Shown here piece by piece: positions 26,934-36,239 of a stretch of 64,000 nt of DNA. The position numbers and the translations under genes were made by a program. The first letter of the stretch is position 1; each line of letters begins with the position of its first letter. Location: positions 124,001 through 188,000 of the forward strand of contig NZ_LMXN01000008.1 of assembly GCF_001442615.1 (NCBI RefSeq), read 5' to 3'. The notes beneath the pieces were generated by a model. The model ran no database searches. It saw only the letters and a list, made by a program, of their open reading frames with translations, and had not been told where the DNA came from. The stretch comes from Algoriphagus resistens (GTDB lineage: Bacteria > Bacteroidota > Bacteroidia > Cytophagales > Cyclobacteriaceae).

Positions 26934-28388
26934 ATGCTTTTCAATTCCCTTGATTTTGCTGTTTTCTTGCCGACAGTCTTTATTCTATATTGGTTTGTCT
27001 TCAAAAACAGCCTGAGGTCACAAAATTTCCTCATTGTAGCTGCCAGCTATTTATTCTATGGCTGGTGGGATTGGAGGTTTTTGGCTTTGATAGCATTTAG
27101 TACATTAGTTGATTATATCGTAGGCATACAGTTAGACAAAGTGGAAAATCCCTTTAGGCGTAAAGGTCTTTTGGTTTTAAGTCTATTGGTGAATATAGGT
27201 TTACTTGCCTTTTTTAAATATTATAATTTTTTCCTCGATAATTTTATTACAGCTTTTACATTTATGGGAATGCCTATTAAAGCACATACGCTGAATATTA
27301 TTTTACCTGTAGGGATTAGCTTTTATACTTTTCAAACTATGAGCTATTCTATAGATATATATAGGAAAAAGTTACAGGCTACAAAGGATTTGGTGGCTTT
27401 CACCGCTTTTGTTAGCTTTTTTCCACAGCTTGTAGCAGGTCCCATAGAGAGAGCATCTAATCTACTTCCCCAGTTTTTTGAAAGAAGGAAGTTTGATTAT
27501 CTACAGGCTACTGATGGGTTGCGCCAGATATTGTGGGGACTAGTTAAAAAAGTTGTAATCGCAGATAACTGCGCTGAATTTGCCAATACAATATTTAATA
27601 ATTCCTCTGATTATGGGGGCAGTACACTACTGCTTGGAGCCTTGTTTTTTACTTTCCAGATATATGGGGATTTTTCCGGCTATTCTGATATCGCAATTGG
27701 AACATCAAGATTATTTGGATTTAATTTAATGCAGAACTTCGCTTATCCTTATTTCTCCAGAGATATGGCAGAATTTTGGCGCCGATGGCATATTTCCCTT
27801 TCCACCTGGTTTAGAGACTATGTATACATACCATTAGGCGGCAGCCAAGGAAGTAAAGGACAGCAAATAAGAAACATTTTCATCATATTCCTGATCAGTG
27901 GTTTCTGGCATGGTGCAAACTGGACTTTTATAGTCTGGGGTGCGCTCAATGCTATTTACTTCATTCCTTTGCTGGTATTTGGTAAAAACAGGAAAAACCT
28001 TGGGACTGTGGCCTTGGATAAAAGATTTCCAAGCGTCAGAGAAATGTTTGCCATGCTGGCTACTTTTTCTTTGACTGTCTTTGCCTGGATATTTTTTAGA
28101 GCCGAAAATATGAACCATGCACTAAGCTACATTTCCGGTATTTTTTCATCAAAACTATTTGAATTCCCTGCTTTCTCATTATTTCCGGGGGCAATCACCC
28201 TGCTTGTATTAATAGGCGGTTTTCTATGTGTGGAATGGAAAGGAAGATTCAGTCAATACGCTATTGCCGGGCTCAGACGTATCCCCAGTAAAGCGCGGAG
28301 ATGGGCAATATATTTGCTGATCATCTTTATCATAGATGTATTCGGAAATACTTCCGAACAAATTGAATTCATCTATTTCCAATTTTAA
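26934..28388 (+). CDS. MBOAT family O-acyltransferase (AlgI/DltB-like)
   Basis: A polytopic inner-membrane protein of 484 residues that passes acyl groups, usually acetyl, across the membrane to an extracytoplasmic polysaccharide acceptor. The MBOAT core is clear: SYLFYGWWDWRF near the N-terminus, ILPVGISFYTFQTMSYSIDIYR, FWRRWHISLSTWFRDYVYIPLGG with His286, and SGFWHGANWTFIVWGALN with the invariant His326. It forms an operon with the following SGNH-like gene (4-nt gap), the usual AlgI plus AlgJ/X type pairing. The base composition is more AT-rich than in flanking genes. The acceptor polysaccharide is unknown. Confidence 0.95.
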   Translation: MLFNSLDFAVFLPTVFILYWFVFKNSLRSQNFLIVAASYLFYGWWDWRFLALIAFSTLVDYIVGIQLDKVENPFRRKGLLVLSLLVNIGLLAFFKYYNFFLDNFITAFTFMGMPIKAHTLNIILPVGISFYTFQTMSYSIDIYRKKLQATKDLVAFTAFVSFFPQLVAGPIERASNLLPQFFERRKFDYLQATDGLRQILWGLVKKVVIADNCAEFANTIFNNSSDYGGSTLLLGALFFTFQIYGDFSGYSDIAIGTSRLFGFNLMQNFAYPYFSRDMAEFWRRWHISLSTWFRDYVYIPLGGSQGSKGQQIRNIFIIFLISGFWHGANWTFIVWGALNAIYFIPLLVFGKNRKNLGTVALDKRFPSVREMFAMLATFSLTVFAWIFFRAENMNHALSYISGIFSSKLFEFPAFSLFPGAITLLVLIGGFLCVEWKGRFSQYAIAGLRRIPSKARRWAIYLLIIFIIDVFGNTSEQIEFIYFQF

Positions 28389-28392
28389 TGAT

Positions 28393-29286
28393 ATGAGTAT
28401 GAAACCGTTCCTAAAACAAGCTTCGATTTTTATTTTGTTATTATTGGCTCTCAATTTTGCCATGTTCTTTTTAATTAAAGGTTTTTATATTAAGGGTTAT
28501 GATGAAGTTGATTTAGAATATTCTGAATATTTACTTGCCGATTCTCATGGCACTCCATTAGGGGACTTTACCGAAATATATAATGTCCACAATTTCTCCA
28601 ATCAAAGTGATTCTTATCTTGATATGGAACGTAAACTGAAATTTCTAATACGCAACACACCCGTAGAAAAAGTATATATCAGTGTAGATGACCACACACT
28701 TTCACCTACACGGGAGAATCAAAACAACCTGGATAGATCGGCATATTATACAGACAAATCTGATTACTCAAGTTATCACACATATCTATACGATAAATAC
28801 CTAAAATATTATTTTGTTTTTCTCAATGAAAGATATAGCCTTATTATAAAAAATTTCATCCAGTTTGAGTTATTTGATTTTTCAAAATGGGGAGGAAGCA
28901 GATCTGGCAGTTCCTGGGAGAATCTATCTACCCTGCAACAAGAAGAGGTAAGCCAAGACCGTATCAATAACTACTTTGAATATTCTTATCCTTCCACAAG
29001 GATGTCAGATTCATTGCAACGGATCATTGCATTATGCAAAGCAAAAAATATAGAACTGGTAGGATTAAGATTTCCACTTTCCAAAACATATGTAGATATT
29101 TTGGATGATGAAAGCTACGATGCAGATGATGTATTACTTGAACATGATCTACCTATAATAGATTTCGATAGTTTATTTTTAGAAAAGGACCATATGTTTA
29201 GAGACATGGACCATTTAGACAAAGAAGGCGGGAAAATATTCGTTGATATTTTATTTGACAGACAAGAGAATGAGACTATACTATAG
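28393..29286 (+). CDS. SGNH hydrolase-like partner of the MBOAT acyltransferase
   Basis: The 297-residue protein is anchored by one N-terminal membrane helix (ASIFILLLLALNFAMFFLI). The ATG at 28393 (MSMKPFLK) is chosen as it follows the MBOAT stop by 4 nt. LLADSHGTPLGDF looks like SGNH block I with nucleophile Ser, and MFRDMDHLDKEGG supplies the DxxH of block V. Such proteins take the acetyl group delivered by MBOAT proteins and place it on a polysaccharide in the periplasm. Homology beyond the motifs could not be tested. Confidence 0.75.
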   Translation: MSMKPFLKQASIFILLLLALNFAMFFLIKGFYIKGYDEVDLEYSEYLLADSHGTPLGDFTEIYNVHNFSNQSDSYLDMERKLKFLIRNTPVEKVYISVDDHTLSPTRENQNNLDRSAYYTDKSDYSSYHTYLYDKYLKYYFVFLNERYSLIIKNFIQFELFDFSKWGGSRSGSSWENLSTLQQEEVSQDRINNYFEYSYPSTRMSDSLQRIIALCKAKNIELVGLRFPLSKTYVDILDDESYDADDVLLEHDLPIIDFDSLFLEKDHMFRDMDHLDKEGGKIFVDILFDRQENETIL

Positions 29287-29512
29287 CATCCTTGAGTGAT
29301 CTCAATAAGGTTTATTTAAGTATAACCAAGTAGAAAAAATCAGGAACAGTATAGGCATTTTTTCCAGTAGGCATAGGGAGAATATCCGTATCACGGGGAT
29401 GAAGTTTACAAGCACGGGATTTCTGCTCCAAGGCTACAGTACCTATTCACCGTAGGCAGCGCTATGCGCTCAATAAAAGACTTAGTGTAACCTGCCGGTT
29501 CTAATTTCTTGT

Positions 29513-30181
29513 TCAATATAACTTGGGTTCGGTTACCCCTATTTTCAAATAGTTGTCTTTGTTCATTTCAAAGTGCATTTCAGTCATCCTATTAAGATAT
29601 TCCTCAATTGGCTCAAGCCCAATTGAACTTCTCCTTACGTTAACATTTACACTGTCTTCTAAGCTTTTAGGGTATGCCTGGCCTGTTTTCAGGTTATAGG
29701 TAACCTGCGTGCCGTAAACTTGTTTTTCCCCGGTGTTAAGTCTTACACGGTCAACCAACAACCCATAGTTAGTTGGTTTTGCATTTTCATTTTCAACCTC
29801 GGTTTTCATTTTCTCCAAAACCTCTTTTTGAAATTCGGGATTGTGATCAGAATGTTGAACCATTAACCAAAAATTTTGAGAGCCGTCTTCCCCGGCCAAA
29901 TCAAACCCTACAAATCCATATTCGTCAAAAATTTGTTTCAGTCTCTTTTGATGGGTAGTAAAAACACTATCTTTAAAAGAGTCCCATTTTTCGGCAGACC
30001 ATTCTTTATATTTTCCTTGAGGGACAAAAGCTGCAATTTGGTCCACTTCAACCATTTTTTTAAGTTCATCAGTCAATTCTTGGTTGAATTCTACCTTTTC
30101 GGCAACTGCTTTTTGGTCGTCTTTTTTCCCACAACCAGCAATTAAAATCCCGACGGTTATTAGTATAAAAATTATTTTCAT
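29513..30181 (-). CDS. DUF6624 lipoprotein
   Basis: This 222-residue protein has a lipobox signal (GILIAGC, Cys17). The body carries the DUF6624 pattern: FVGFDLAGEDGSQNFWLMVQHSDHNPEFQKEVL, then LLVDRVRLNTGEKQVYGTQ. The family is widespread in Bacteroidota but no function is established. It is probably in the outer or inner membrane, facing the periplasm, and is monocistronic. Confidence 0.85.
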   Translation of the reverse strand: MKIIFILITVGILIAGCGKKDDQKAVAEKVEFNQELTDELKKMVEVDQIAAFVPQGKYKEWSAEKWDSFKDSVFTTHQKRLKQIFDEYGFVGFDLAGEDGSQNFWLMVQHSDHNPEFQKEVLEKMKTEVENENAKPTNYGLLVDRVRLNTGEKQVYGTQVTYNLKTGQAYPKSLEDSVNVNVRRSSIGLEPIEEYLNRMTEMHFEMNKDNYLKIGVTEPKLY

Positions 30182-30447
30182 TTCATTCGATTTTTGTTCA
30201 GCATACAGCTAAAATATATACTTTTCAACACTACCTGCCCTATGCTGGGAGCAAATTAATAAATTACCCCACTTCAATCCATTCCTAATTGGGAGGGGGT
30301 CAGCACGGATAGCAAATCAATAGTGGTAATATCGAAAAGCACGAAGCGGGATAAGGAGTGTACCTGCTGCTTACCTCCTATTCAATTGTTTCTAAGGTAT
30401 CGGTGAATGTCGCATTTCACTTTGTGCGCAGCAAACATAACGAGGGC

Positions 30448-31044
30448 CTAGCAGTTGGAAGGTTGCTGTTCATTATTTGATATCCCTAGTGACTTTATAT
30501 CTTGTGCGACCAGTGATAAATCGCTGTTAAGTTGATGTCCTCCGCTTTCTATTTCCCGATACGTGGCGCGGCTAATGTGCTTTTTATAATCGTTCAGTTG
30601 AGAAAATGCTACTTCTTCATCGTCCTTACAATGATAGAAGAAAATGGGCGTTTTGCGGGGTAACTTATCAGCAAAATCCTTTTGAAGTTTTATGCCTTGT
30701 TTCCACTCTTCATTACCACTCCAAAAAGGTGGTGCGATAAGGAAAATCCCTCTAATCTTTTTGTGCCCGGAATTTTCAGAAAGACATTTTAAGATCATTG
30801 AAGCACCGAATGAGTGTCCCGCTAAAATGACATCACTTTTGCAGTTGGCAATTCTTTCTTCTAGTTGATGGCTCCAACCAAAATCTGGCAAAGACTCATC
30901 AAAATGTATTTCGGAATAGTCTATGTAATATTTTGTTCCTAGAGCTTTTTGTAGAGAGGTTACTAATTTCTTATCCGATTCGTAGCCCCCTTCTCCTCCC
31001 CCGTGGATAAATAATACTTGTTGCTTGATTTTCAATGTTTTCAT
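30448..31044 (-). CDS. Alpha/beta hydrolase (RBBP9/YdeN-like)
   Basis: A small cytoplasmic serine hydrolase of about 198 residues. It has the oxyanion segment FIHGGGEGG, nucleophile elbow AGHSFGAS, acid in HCKDDEEVAF and His in SGGHQL, which together form a full triad. The ATG at 31044 (MKTLKIKQ) is preferred; the longer frame starts with TTG and would overlap the DinB gene. It is co-oriented with DinB 30 nt upstream. The substrate is unknown. Confidence 0.88.
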   Translation of the reverse strand: MKTLKIKQQVLFIHGGGEGGYESDKKLVTSLQKALGTKYYIDYSEIHFDESLPDFGWSHQLEERIANCKSDVILAGHSFGASMILKCLSENSGHKKIRGIFLIAPPFWSGNEEWKQGIKLQKDFADKLPRKTPIFFYHCKDDEEVAFSQLNDYKKHISRATYREIESGGHQLNSDLSLVAQDIKSLGISNNEQQPSNC

Positions 31045-31073
31045 TTTGTAGGATGGTTTTTTGCCCCGTTTGG

Positions 31074-31598
31074 TCAATGTAGTTTCCCGTAAATAGTGTC
31101 AATCTGCCTCCTGTGCCTTTGTCCATGTTCTATCATCATGTGGATCCACTCATAGCGGGAAAGTTTCCCAATACCGGGAAATTCCAGTGAGACACTAAAC
31201 CCCTCAAGTTTCTTGGTTTTGATAATTTCGATTTGTTGCTCTTTTTGCTTTTGTAAAGTCCCAAGCAATGCCTTGAGCTTGTGGGGCGGTGGTCCGGGAG
31301 CTATACTTTTATCTGTTTTTGCCTTGCTTTCTTTATCGCGGAAGATTTCTTGTATCGTATTTACTTCTTGGTCATAAAGACGGTCTGCAGTCGATGTTAG
31401 GCCTTCGGACAGCGGGGCTATGATGTGCAGTTGTGATTTAATGATATGCTCAGCCACCTGACCTGCTGTCCAGCTTCCCTGGAAAGGTACAGCGTTCAAT
31501 GTTTCAGCTGAAAATCTGGAAAGCGCGCTATCTAAATCTTGATGAAACGTTTCAATTTCATTTATAAGTTTTACCTGCTCTAATGGTTTTACGTTCAT
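31074..31598 (-). CDS. DinB family protein
   Basis: A four-helix bundle DinB/YfiT-type protein of 174 residues (ATG at 31598, MNVKPLEQ; the longer frame starts with GTG). The motif pattern is GSWTAGQVAEHIIKSQLH, with metal-ligand His, and YEWIHMMIEHGQRHRRQID, with the paired His ligands. Family members include metal-dependent thiol transferases, but most have no known role. Likely co-transcribed with the downstream hydrolase. Confidence 0.88.
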   Translation of the reverse strand: MNVKPLEQVKLINEIETFHQDLDSALSRFSAETLNAVPFQGSWTAGQVAEHIIKSQLHIIAPLSEGLTSTADRLYDQEVNTIQEIFRDKESKAKTDKSIAPGPPPHKLKALLGTLQKQKEQQIEIIKTKKLEGFSVSLEFPGIGKLSRYEWIHMMIEHGQRHRRQIDTIYGKLH

Positions 31599-31711
31599 TT
31601 CTGATGTATTTATTTGGATGTCATCTGAGAGTATTTTGCCACTATGATTGATAGCAAAGATGGACACAAATAGTGCGGAGCAGATAGGACAATTAAGGAG
31701 TTGAATGGAAC

Positions 31712-32569
31712 TTATGGGAAGTTCTTTCGAAACGCTTCTGGTGTAATTCCCATTTTTTTCCTGAAAAACCGAATGAAGTAAGAAACATCCATGTAACCGA
31801 GCTGGAAGGCAATTTGGCTTACCTGGCTAGGAGTTCCCAAAAGGTGCCGTTTTGCTTCAAGCAGTATCTGATCATCAATGAGTTCAGAAACTGTCTTCCC
31901 CAGCAGGGTTTTGGTAATCGAATTGAGTTGGTAAGGGGAAAGATGAACCATATCTGCAAAGGCAGCAACATGTTTGATCGTGCCTATTTTGGTTTCCAAC
32001 AGGTATAGGAATTCCTGTAGTTTTTCCTGTTGATATTGATTTGTTTCCTCAGAAACGATTTGGTGCTTTTGATGATAGCGGAGGAAATGGATCAAAAGGA
32101 TTTCAAGGCTTGATTTAATGACATGTTCAAATCCCAACTGTCTGGCTTTATATTCTGATAAAATAAGTTGAAAAACGGGGGACAATGTATCCACTTCATT
32201 TTCATCCAGAATGTAGAAATTCCTGCTGGTAGCTTTGCGCAATAAGGTATTATCCTTAATAGTAGATAAAAACTCAAAATCTTTGTTGAATGCCAGCCAA
32301 TAACCTTCAGTTTCCGCCTTTAGTTCGAGTCGATGCACCTGACCGGGTCGCATTATAGCCAATGTGTTGTCCTCTATCCGGTGTGTGACAAAATCAATTT
32401 CATGCATGCCGTTACCCTTAGACACCAAGAGAAAAAAATAGAAGTCATGACGGTGCAAAGCTTGGTTCATATTCTCCCCGGAAAGTACTTCACTGATACT
32501 AAATACTCGGAAGCTGTCAAGCTCACCGAACTTTGGAGGGAGGATGGACCTAATGGGAAAGTCTTTCAT
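31712..32569 (-). CDS. AraC family transcriptional regulator
   Basis: A 285-residue regulator with an N-terminal cupin-like sensing domain (HRHDFYFFLLVSKGNGMHEIDF, AIMRPGQVHRLEL) and a C-terminal double helix-turn-helix (VSELIDDQILLEAKRHLLGTPSQVSQIAFQLGYMDVSYFIRFFRKKMGITPEAFRKNF). It may act on the DinB/hydrolase genes that follow in the same direction 113 nt away. The ligand is not apparent. Confidence 0.93.
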   Translation of the reverse strand: MKDFPIRSILPPKFGELDSFRVFSISEVLSGENMNQALHRHDFYFFLLVSKGNGMHEIDFVTHRIEDNTLAIMRPGQVHRLELKAETEGYWLAFNKDFEFLSTIKDNTLLRKATSRNFYILDENEVDTLSPVFQLILSEYKARQLGFEHVIKSSLEILLIHFLRYHQKHQIVSEETNQYQQEKLQEFLYLLETKIGTIKHVAAFADMVHLSPYQLNSITKTLLGKTVSELIDDQILLEAKRHLLGTPSQVSQIAFQLGYMDVSYFIRFFRKKMGITPEAFRKNFP

Positions 32570-32941
32570 ACGTGGGACGTGATGTAAACCTAGTCAATCG
32601 ATTGAAGTGCCTGATGGATCTTCTATGACCTTGCTGTACCTATTTCTAATTTTTTAACTAGTCAGTCTTGATGATTCCTGATTGTTTTATCATGCATTTT
32701 AACGATCAGGTTATATATAACCAAGAAGGGAAACTATCAATTAACGATGAATTGATCCCGGAATTTTACGGTTTTTGCCGATTCCTGTCGATACGGAGCA
32801 TACTGAAAGCATGGTTCTTAAACACTAAACCAAGTTGCTGAATCTGAACTATCTTGCCCGCCTAATTGATATGAAAACTCAAGGTAGTACTGGCAAATAA
32901 AAGCAAATGTTGGTACTATGTCACATGCCCGCCAAAAAAAG
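32570..32941. other. Intergenic region between AraC and LytTR genes
   Basis: It contains the AraC gene's promoter region and the tail of the LytTR operon. No protein-like frame or strong repeat was seen. Confidence 0.35.
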
Positions 32942-33667
32942 CTATTTGATCACATTATTCTTATTAAGAGCCTTAAGGGCAGATTGCTTGTAATTCCTCC
33001 CTATGGGAATCTCTTTCTGCCCTACTTTCACTCCATACATCGTATAGGAAGACACCCAGGAAAAAGCGATGATAAAAGAACGATGGACCCGAATGAATCT
33101 ATCATCCGGTAGTTTTTCTTCCATGTAGCCAATCCGTTGGTAGCTGACAATCTGCCCCTCCACCGTCTTGACTTTTACATAGTCTTTCATGCTTTCGATA
33201 AATAGGATGTCTTTCAAAAATACCTTTACCATCTCCCTATCCTCCTTAAGATACAAATAGGGTTCGTCCTTAGCTGTACCTGTATCTGATAAGCGATCTG
33301 TCGGCTTTTTACTGACAGCATGTACCTCATAGACTTTACTGATGCTTTTGAGAAACCGTTCAAACAAAACCGGCTTCAGCAAATAGTCAATGACATCCAG
33401 TTCGTACGCCTCCAGTGCAAATTCCCTATAGGCAGTAGTAAGGATCACTTTTGGTGGATTGCGCAAAGACCTTAAAAAATCCAACCCCGACACCTTGGGC
33501 ATTTCTATATCCAAAAAAAGTAAATCAACATGGCTTTGGTGAACGACTTCAAATGCTTCCACAGCACTGGTGCAACTTCTGACCAACTGAAGTCCATCTA
33601 CCTTTTCGATGTAAGACTCAATCAGCTGACGTGCCAAGGGTTCATCATCTATTACAATACAATTCAT
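32942..33667 (-). CDS. LytTR family response regulator
   Basis: A 241-residue protein with receiver (CIVIDDEPLARQLIESYI, phospho-Asp in LLFLDIEMPKVSGLDFL, Lys in IDYLLKPVLFERF) followed by the LytTR DNA-binding domain (YLYLKEDREMVKVFLKDILFIESMKDYVKV, DDRFIRVHRSFII). It pairs with the LytS-type kinase encoded upstream. The 120-nt gap between the two, unusual for such operons, contains a degenerate MKSS element. Confidence 0.95.
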   Translation of the reverse strand: MNCIVIDDEPLARQLIESYIEKVDGLQLVRSCTSAVEAFEVVHQSHVDLLFLDIEMPKVSGLDFLRSLRNPPKVILTTAYREFALEAYELDVIDYLLKPVLFERFLKSISKVYEVHAVSKKPTDRLSDTGTAKDEPYLYLKEDREMVKVFLKDILFIESMKDYVKVKTVEGQIVSYQRIGYMEEKLPDDRFIRVHRSFIIAFSWVSSYTMYGVKVGQKEIPIGRNYKQSALKALNKNNVIK

Positions 33668-33770
33668 GGCCTGCTTGATTTTATCCGATTAAAATTTGTC
33701 TTTTAAAGGTCTATCCCTGTCTCGCACAGTTAATAATCGTGTATCAGTAAGTTGCCTGAAACATGCCTGT
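33668..33770 (-). repeat. Degenerate MKSS element copy F
   Basis: On the minus strand the segment GTGCGAGACAGGGATAGACC, then TTTAAAAGACAAATTTTAATC, aligns with the middle and right end of copies A-D. The right-half dyad is kept as CGATTA/TAATCG where other copies have TGATTAT/ATAATCA. A short ATAAAATCAAGCA after it resembles a second, truncated left end. In-frame stops break the leader ORF, and the flanking ATGAAA is no longer intact. Confidence 0.6.
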
Positions 33771-33787
33771 CTCAGACGTGCAAGATT

Positions 33788-34957
33788 TTATAGAACAGCC
33801 TGTTTACTGGACAATGATTTCTCGCTGTACTTTTTCCTATCTGAATCAGATATGGCTATCCTCAATACTGCCAAGAAGGTTTGCTCTTCGGAAAAAATCT
33901 TAAGTTCATGTCGTCCGGGGTAGATCAAATCCAGTCTTTTCCTCACGTTTTCCAATCCGATTCCCGACGGCAGATGGGGTGTTTTAGTTTCTGCCGCTTC
34001 CTTGCTGTTTTCCACTTTTATGATCAACGTATTTGCCTTGACCTGGATATCCACCGTCAGCCATCCACTGTCTCTTTCTTTGCTCAATCCATGTTTGAAC
34101 CCGTTTTCAACGAATGGTAAAATCAAAAGCGGGGCAACCTGAATATCAGACGTTTCTCCATACACGTTGAGATTGATATCCACATTGGGGTCATATCTCA
34201 ATTTTTCCAGCGCTATATAGTTTTGTAAGTATTGGATCTCTTTCTCGAGGAACACCTTTGGTTGATTGCTTTCATAAAGCATATAGTTCATCAACTCTGA
34301 CAACCTATAGACAGTTTCCGGAGCCTTGTCTGAATGTTTCAAGGTAAGTACATACAGGTTATTAAGCGTATTAAACAGAAAATGCGGGTTGATCTGGGAT
34401 TTTAGCACTTTAAGCTCGGCTTCCAGTTTTTCATTTTGAAGCTTTTGTGCTATTTCCTGCAATTCCCTCGTAGCCCGCTCATGAAGAAACCACAATTTGG
34501 TCATGTGAAAAGAAGCCAATATTGCCACCAATGAATATAAGGTGACTAAGGCTATGAATATCTTGGGAAAGTAAAAAAGAGGAACCTCGGTAGCTTCCGG
34601 CAGATAGACAGGGTATATCAGGTAATAAGCCTGTATCCTCATCAAAATGGCGAATCCAACGATGGATAAAATAAGCGCATTGAAAAACCATAAATACTTC
34701 CTTTTCATCAACAGACGGTCGATGAGAAAATAAATGGTAAAATACGTCGCCATCATTTTTATCGGCAATTCGATAAAGGAGGTTACGATCCTCCTGTTAA
34801 AATCTCCATCCACCATCCCCCAAATAAGCCCCTCGTACACCAACAGCGCACACCAAAACAATAAATGGCGAAGTGACTTGTGTCTAAGCCAAGTAGGTAG
34901 CCGGACAGGGAAAAGCCATATATCCTGGGTGAAATTGCCTTGAAGATGATCTCTCAT
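33788..34957 (-). CDS. LytS-type sensor histidine kinase
   Basis: A 389-residue membrane kinase. Four membrane helices occupy about residues 30-160. A coiled segment (LHERATRELQEIAQKLQNEKLEAELKVLKSQ) leads to the His_kinase domain (INPHFLFNTLNNLYVLTLKHSDKAPE, His phospho-acceptor) and an HATPase (LLILPFVENGFKHGL, SGIGLENVRKRLDLIYPG). Its partner is the LytTR regulator downstream. Signal unknown. Confidence 0.95.
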   Translation of the reverse strand: MRDHLQGNFTQDIWLFPVRLPTWLRHKSLRHLLFWCALLVYEGLIWGMVDGDFNRRIVTSFIELPIKMMATYFTIYFLIDRLLMKRKYLWFFNALILSIVGFAILMRIQAYYLIYPVYLPEATEVPLFYFPKIFIALVTLYSLVAILASFHMTKLWFLHERATRELQEIAQKLQNEKLEAELKVLKSQINPHFLFNTLNNLYVLTLKHSDKAPETVYRLSELMNYMLYESNQPKVFLEKEIQYLQNYIALEKLRYDPNVDINLNVYGETSDIQVAPLLILPFVENGFKHGLSKERDSGWLTVDIQVKANTLIIKVENSKEAAETKTPHLPSGIGLENVRKRLDLIYPGRHELKIFSEEQTFLAVLRIAISDSDRKKYSEKSLSSKQAVL

Positions 34958-35156
34958 TGCCTTAAAGTTATCAAATAAGTAGCTATAAGGTTGCTTTTTT
35001 AGACGAACAACCTATCTGTGCTACAAACAGCACTGACATACGGGAAATGGCATTTACTTCCTCAAATCCACTGTATGTAGATGCAGTGTTTGGATTGGGC
35101 TAAAAAACCGGTTTACGACCCCAACTTCATTTTTATTTGAGGTAAAACACGCTGCC

Positions 35157-35714
35157 ATGAAAATCAACCCACTAGTTGCCGTCAGTAATACCTATCTGAT
35201 CCTTACCCTTTTATTTGCGTCGGTTTTCTATCCAACACCGGTTCAGGCCAATGTCAATTCACCAAATCAAAGCGGCTTTCAGAACAATGACACCATCCGG
35301 GGTCTTCACATCAGAAACCACACCTACTATGAAGCAAAAGACCCTATCCGCTGGTTTTGCGAAAAATATGATATCCGGGATGCCTATATCCGGGTGAGTT
35401 TTTTGGATAGGTCTGATTTTTACGGAATGATCAGCCACCAGCAACCCAATATCTATTTTATCAGGTTAAGGAAGGGATGCCCAAATGTGGGAGTGGTATT
35501 GATGCATGAACTGATACACATGCATCAATATCACTCCGGACAACTCACCCAGTCTGAGCAGAAGTCTGTCATGTATCATGGTAGAAAGATCGACCTTGAT
35601 GAAATCTCCTATAAAGAAAGGGAATTTGAAAAAGATGCCAAGAGAGATGGCCCTCTGCTGTGGAGGACCTATAAAAGACTCCAACGCAAGAGCAAACAAG
35701 AGGGAAAGGGCTAA
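35157..35714 (+). CDS. Secreted putative zinc-metalloprotease-like protein (HELIH motif)
   Basis: The 185-residue protein has an N-terminal signal peptide (NTYLILTLLFASVFYPTPVQA). A HExxH motif (MHELIHMHQYHSG, residues 117-121) sits in the middle of the mature chain, with further His and a Glu-rich helix (EISYKEREFEKDA) that could supply the third ligand. No known family is recognised. The C-terminus is strongly basic (KRLQRKSKQEGKG). It lies divergent from the LytS gene. Confidence 0.7.
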   Translation: MKINPLVAVSNTYLILTLLFASVFYPTPVQANVNSPNQSGFQNNDTIRGLHIRNHTYYEAKDPIRWFCEKYDIRDAYIRVSFLDRSDFYGMISHQQPNIYFIRLRKGCPNVGVVLMHELIHMHQYHSGQLTQSEQKSVMYHGRKIDLDEISYKEREFEKDAKRDGPLLWRTYKRLQRKSKQEGKG

Positions 35715-35769
35715 TCCGGATTCCTTAACCCGAATACATCACTAATCCTATTCCGGCCATCGATTGATC

Positions 35770-36147
35770 TTAGCTTTTGATAATAGGCAAATACTTTTCT
35801 TTGTTTTCGAAAGCTGCCCAAATAAGAATCGCCGCCATCACAAATGGGAGCGGATTGTAATCACCCAAAGTAATATGGTGCGCAAGGATTCCCACCATCA
35901 GCGGGACAAGTATCAGAATGCCCAATGCCCGCCATTTGGGAATGATAAGCAATGCTCCTCCTATAATCTCAAAGATGGCGATGAGTGGCATAAGCCAGGT
36001 AATCGTCATCATGGCCTCAAACATGGTCATTACCTCCTGCGGTAAATCCTCCGGCATGGGAATGTAGTTGAAAAACTTGTTGAGACCTGCGTTAATAAAC
36101 ATCAGTCCGGTCAAAAGACAGGCAACGAAAAGGATTTTATTTTTCAT
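35770..36147 (-). CDS. DoxX family membrane protein
   Basis: A 125-residue four-helix membrane protein of the DoxX type: LLTGLMFINAGLNKFFNYIP, the conserved helix MTITWLMPLIAIFEIIGGALLII, and LGILILVPLMVGILAHHITL. The role of DoxX proteins is not settled. Its ATG coincides with the ATGAAA at the right edge of MKSS copy D. Confidence 0.88.
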   Translation of the reverse strand: MKNKILFVACLLTGLMFINAGLNKFFNYIPMPEDLPQEVMTMFEAMMTITWLMPLIAIFEIIGGALLIIPKWRALGILILVPLMVGILAHHITLGDYNPLPFVMAAILIWAAFENKEKYLPIIKS

Positions 36148-36239
36148 CTGATTATAATTTGTCTTTTAAGAGCCATATGGAATCTCGCATGCATTATAAT
36201 CATCCCGGTGTGTGTCGCTTGCGTCATGCTCGATTTCAT
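36144..36239 (-). CDS. MKSS element D leader ORF (31 aa), coupled to doxX
   Basis: The frame reads MKSSMTQATHTGMIIMHARF and 11 more residues, ending in TGA that overlaps the doxX ATG. Against copy A most third-position changes are silent, but only a few sites differ, so coding selection cannot be claimed. Confidence 0.4.
   Translation of the reverse strand: MKSSMTQATHTGMIIMHARFHMALKRQIIIR
36148..36239 (-). mobile_element. MKSS element copy D (92 bp), at the doxX start codon
   Basis: It runs from ATGAAA at 36239-36234 to the doxX start ATGAAA. It is nearly identical to copy A except in the hairpin loop and the last base. The same 10-bp dyad TGATTATAAT / ATTATAATCA is present. Confidence 0.86.
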
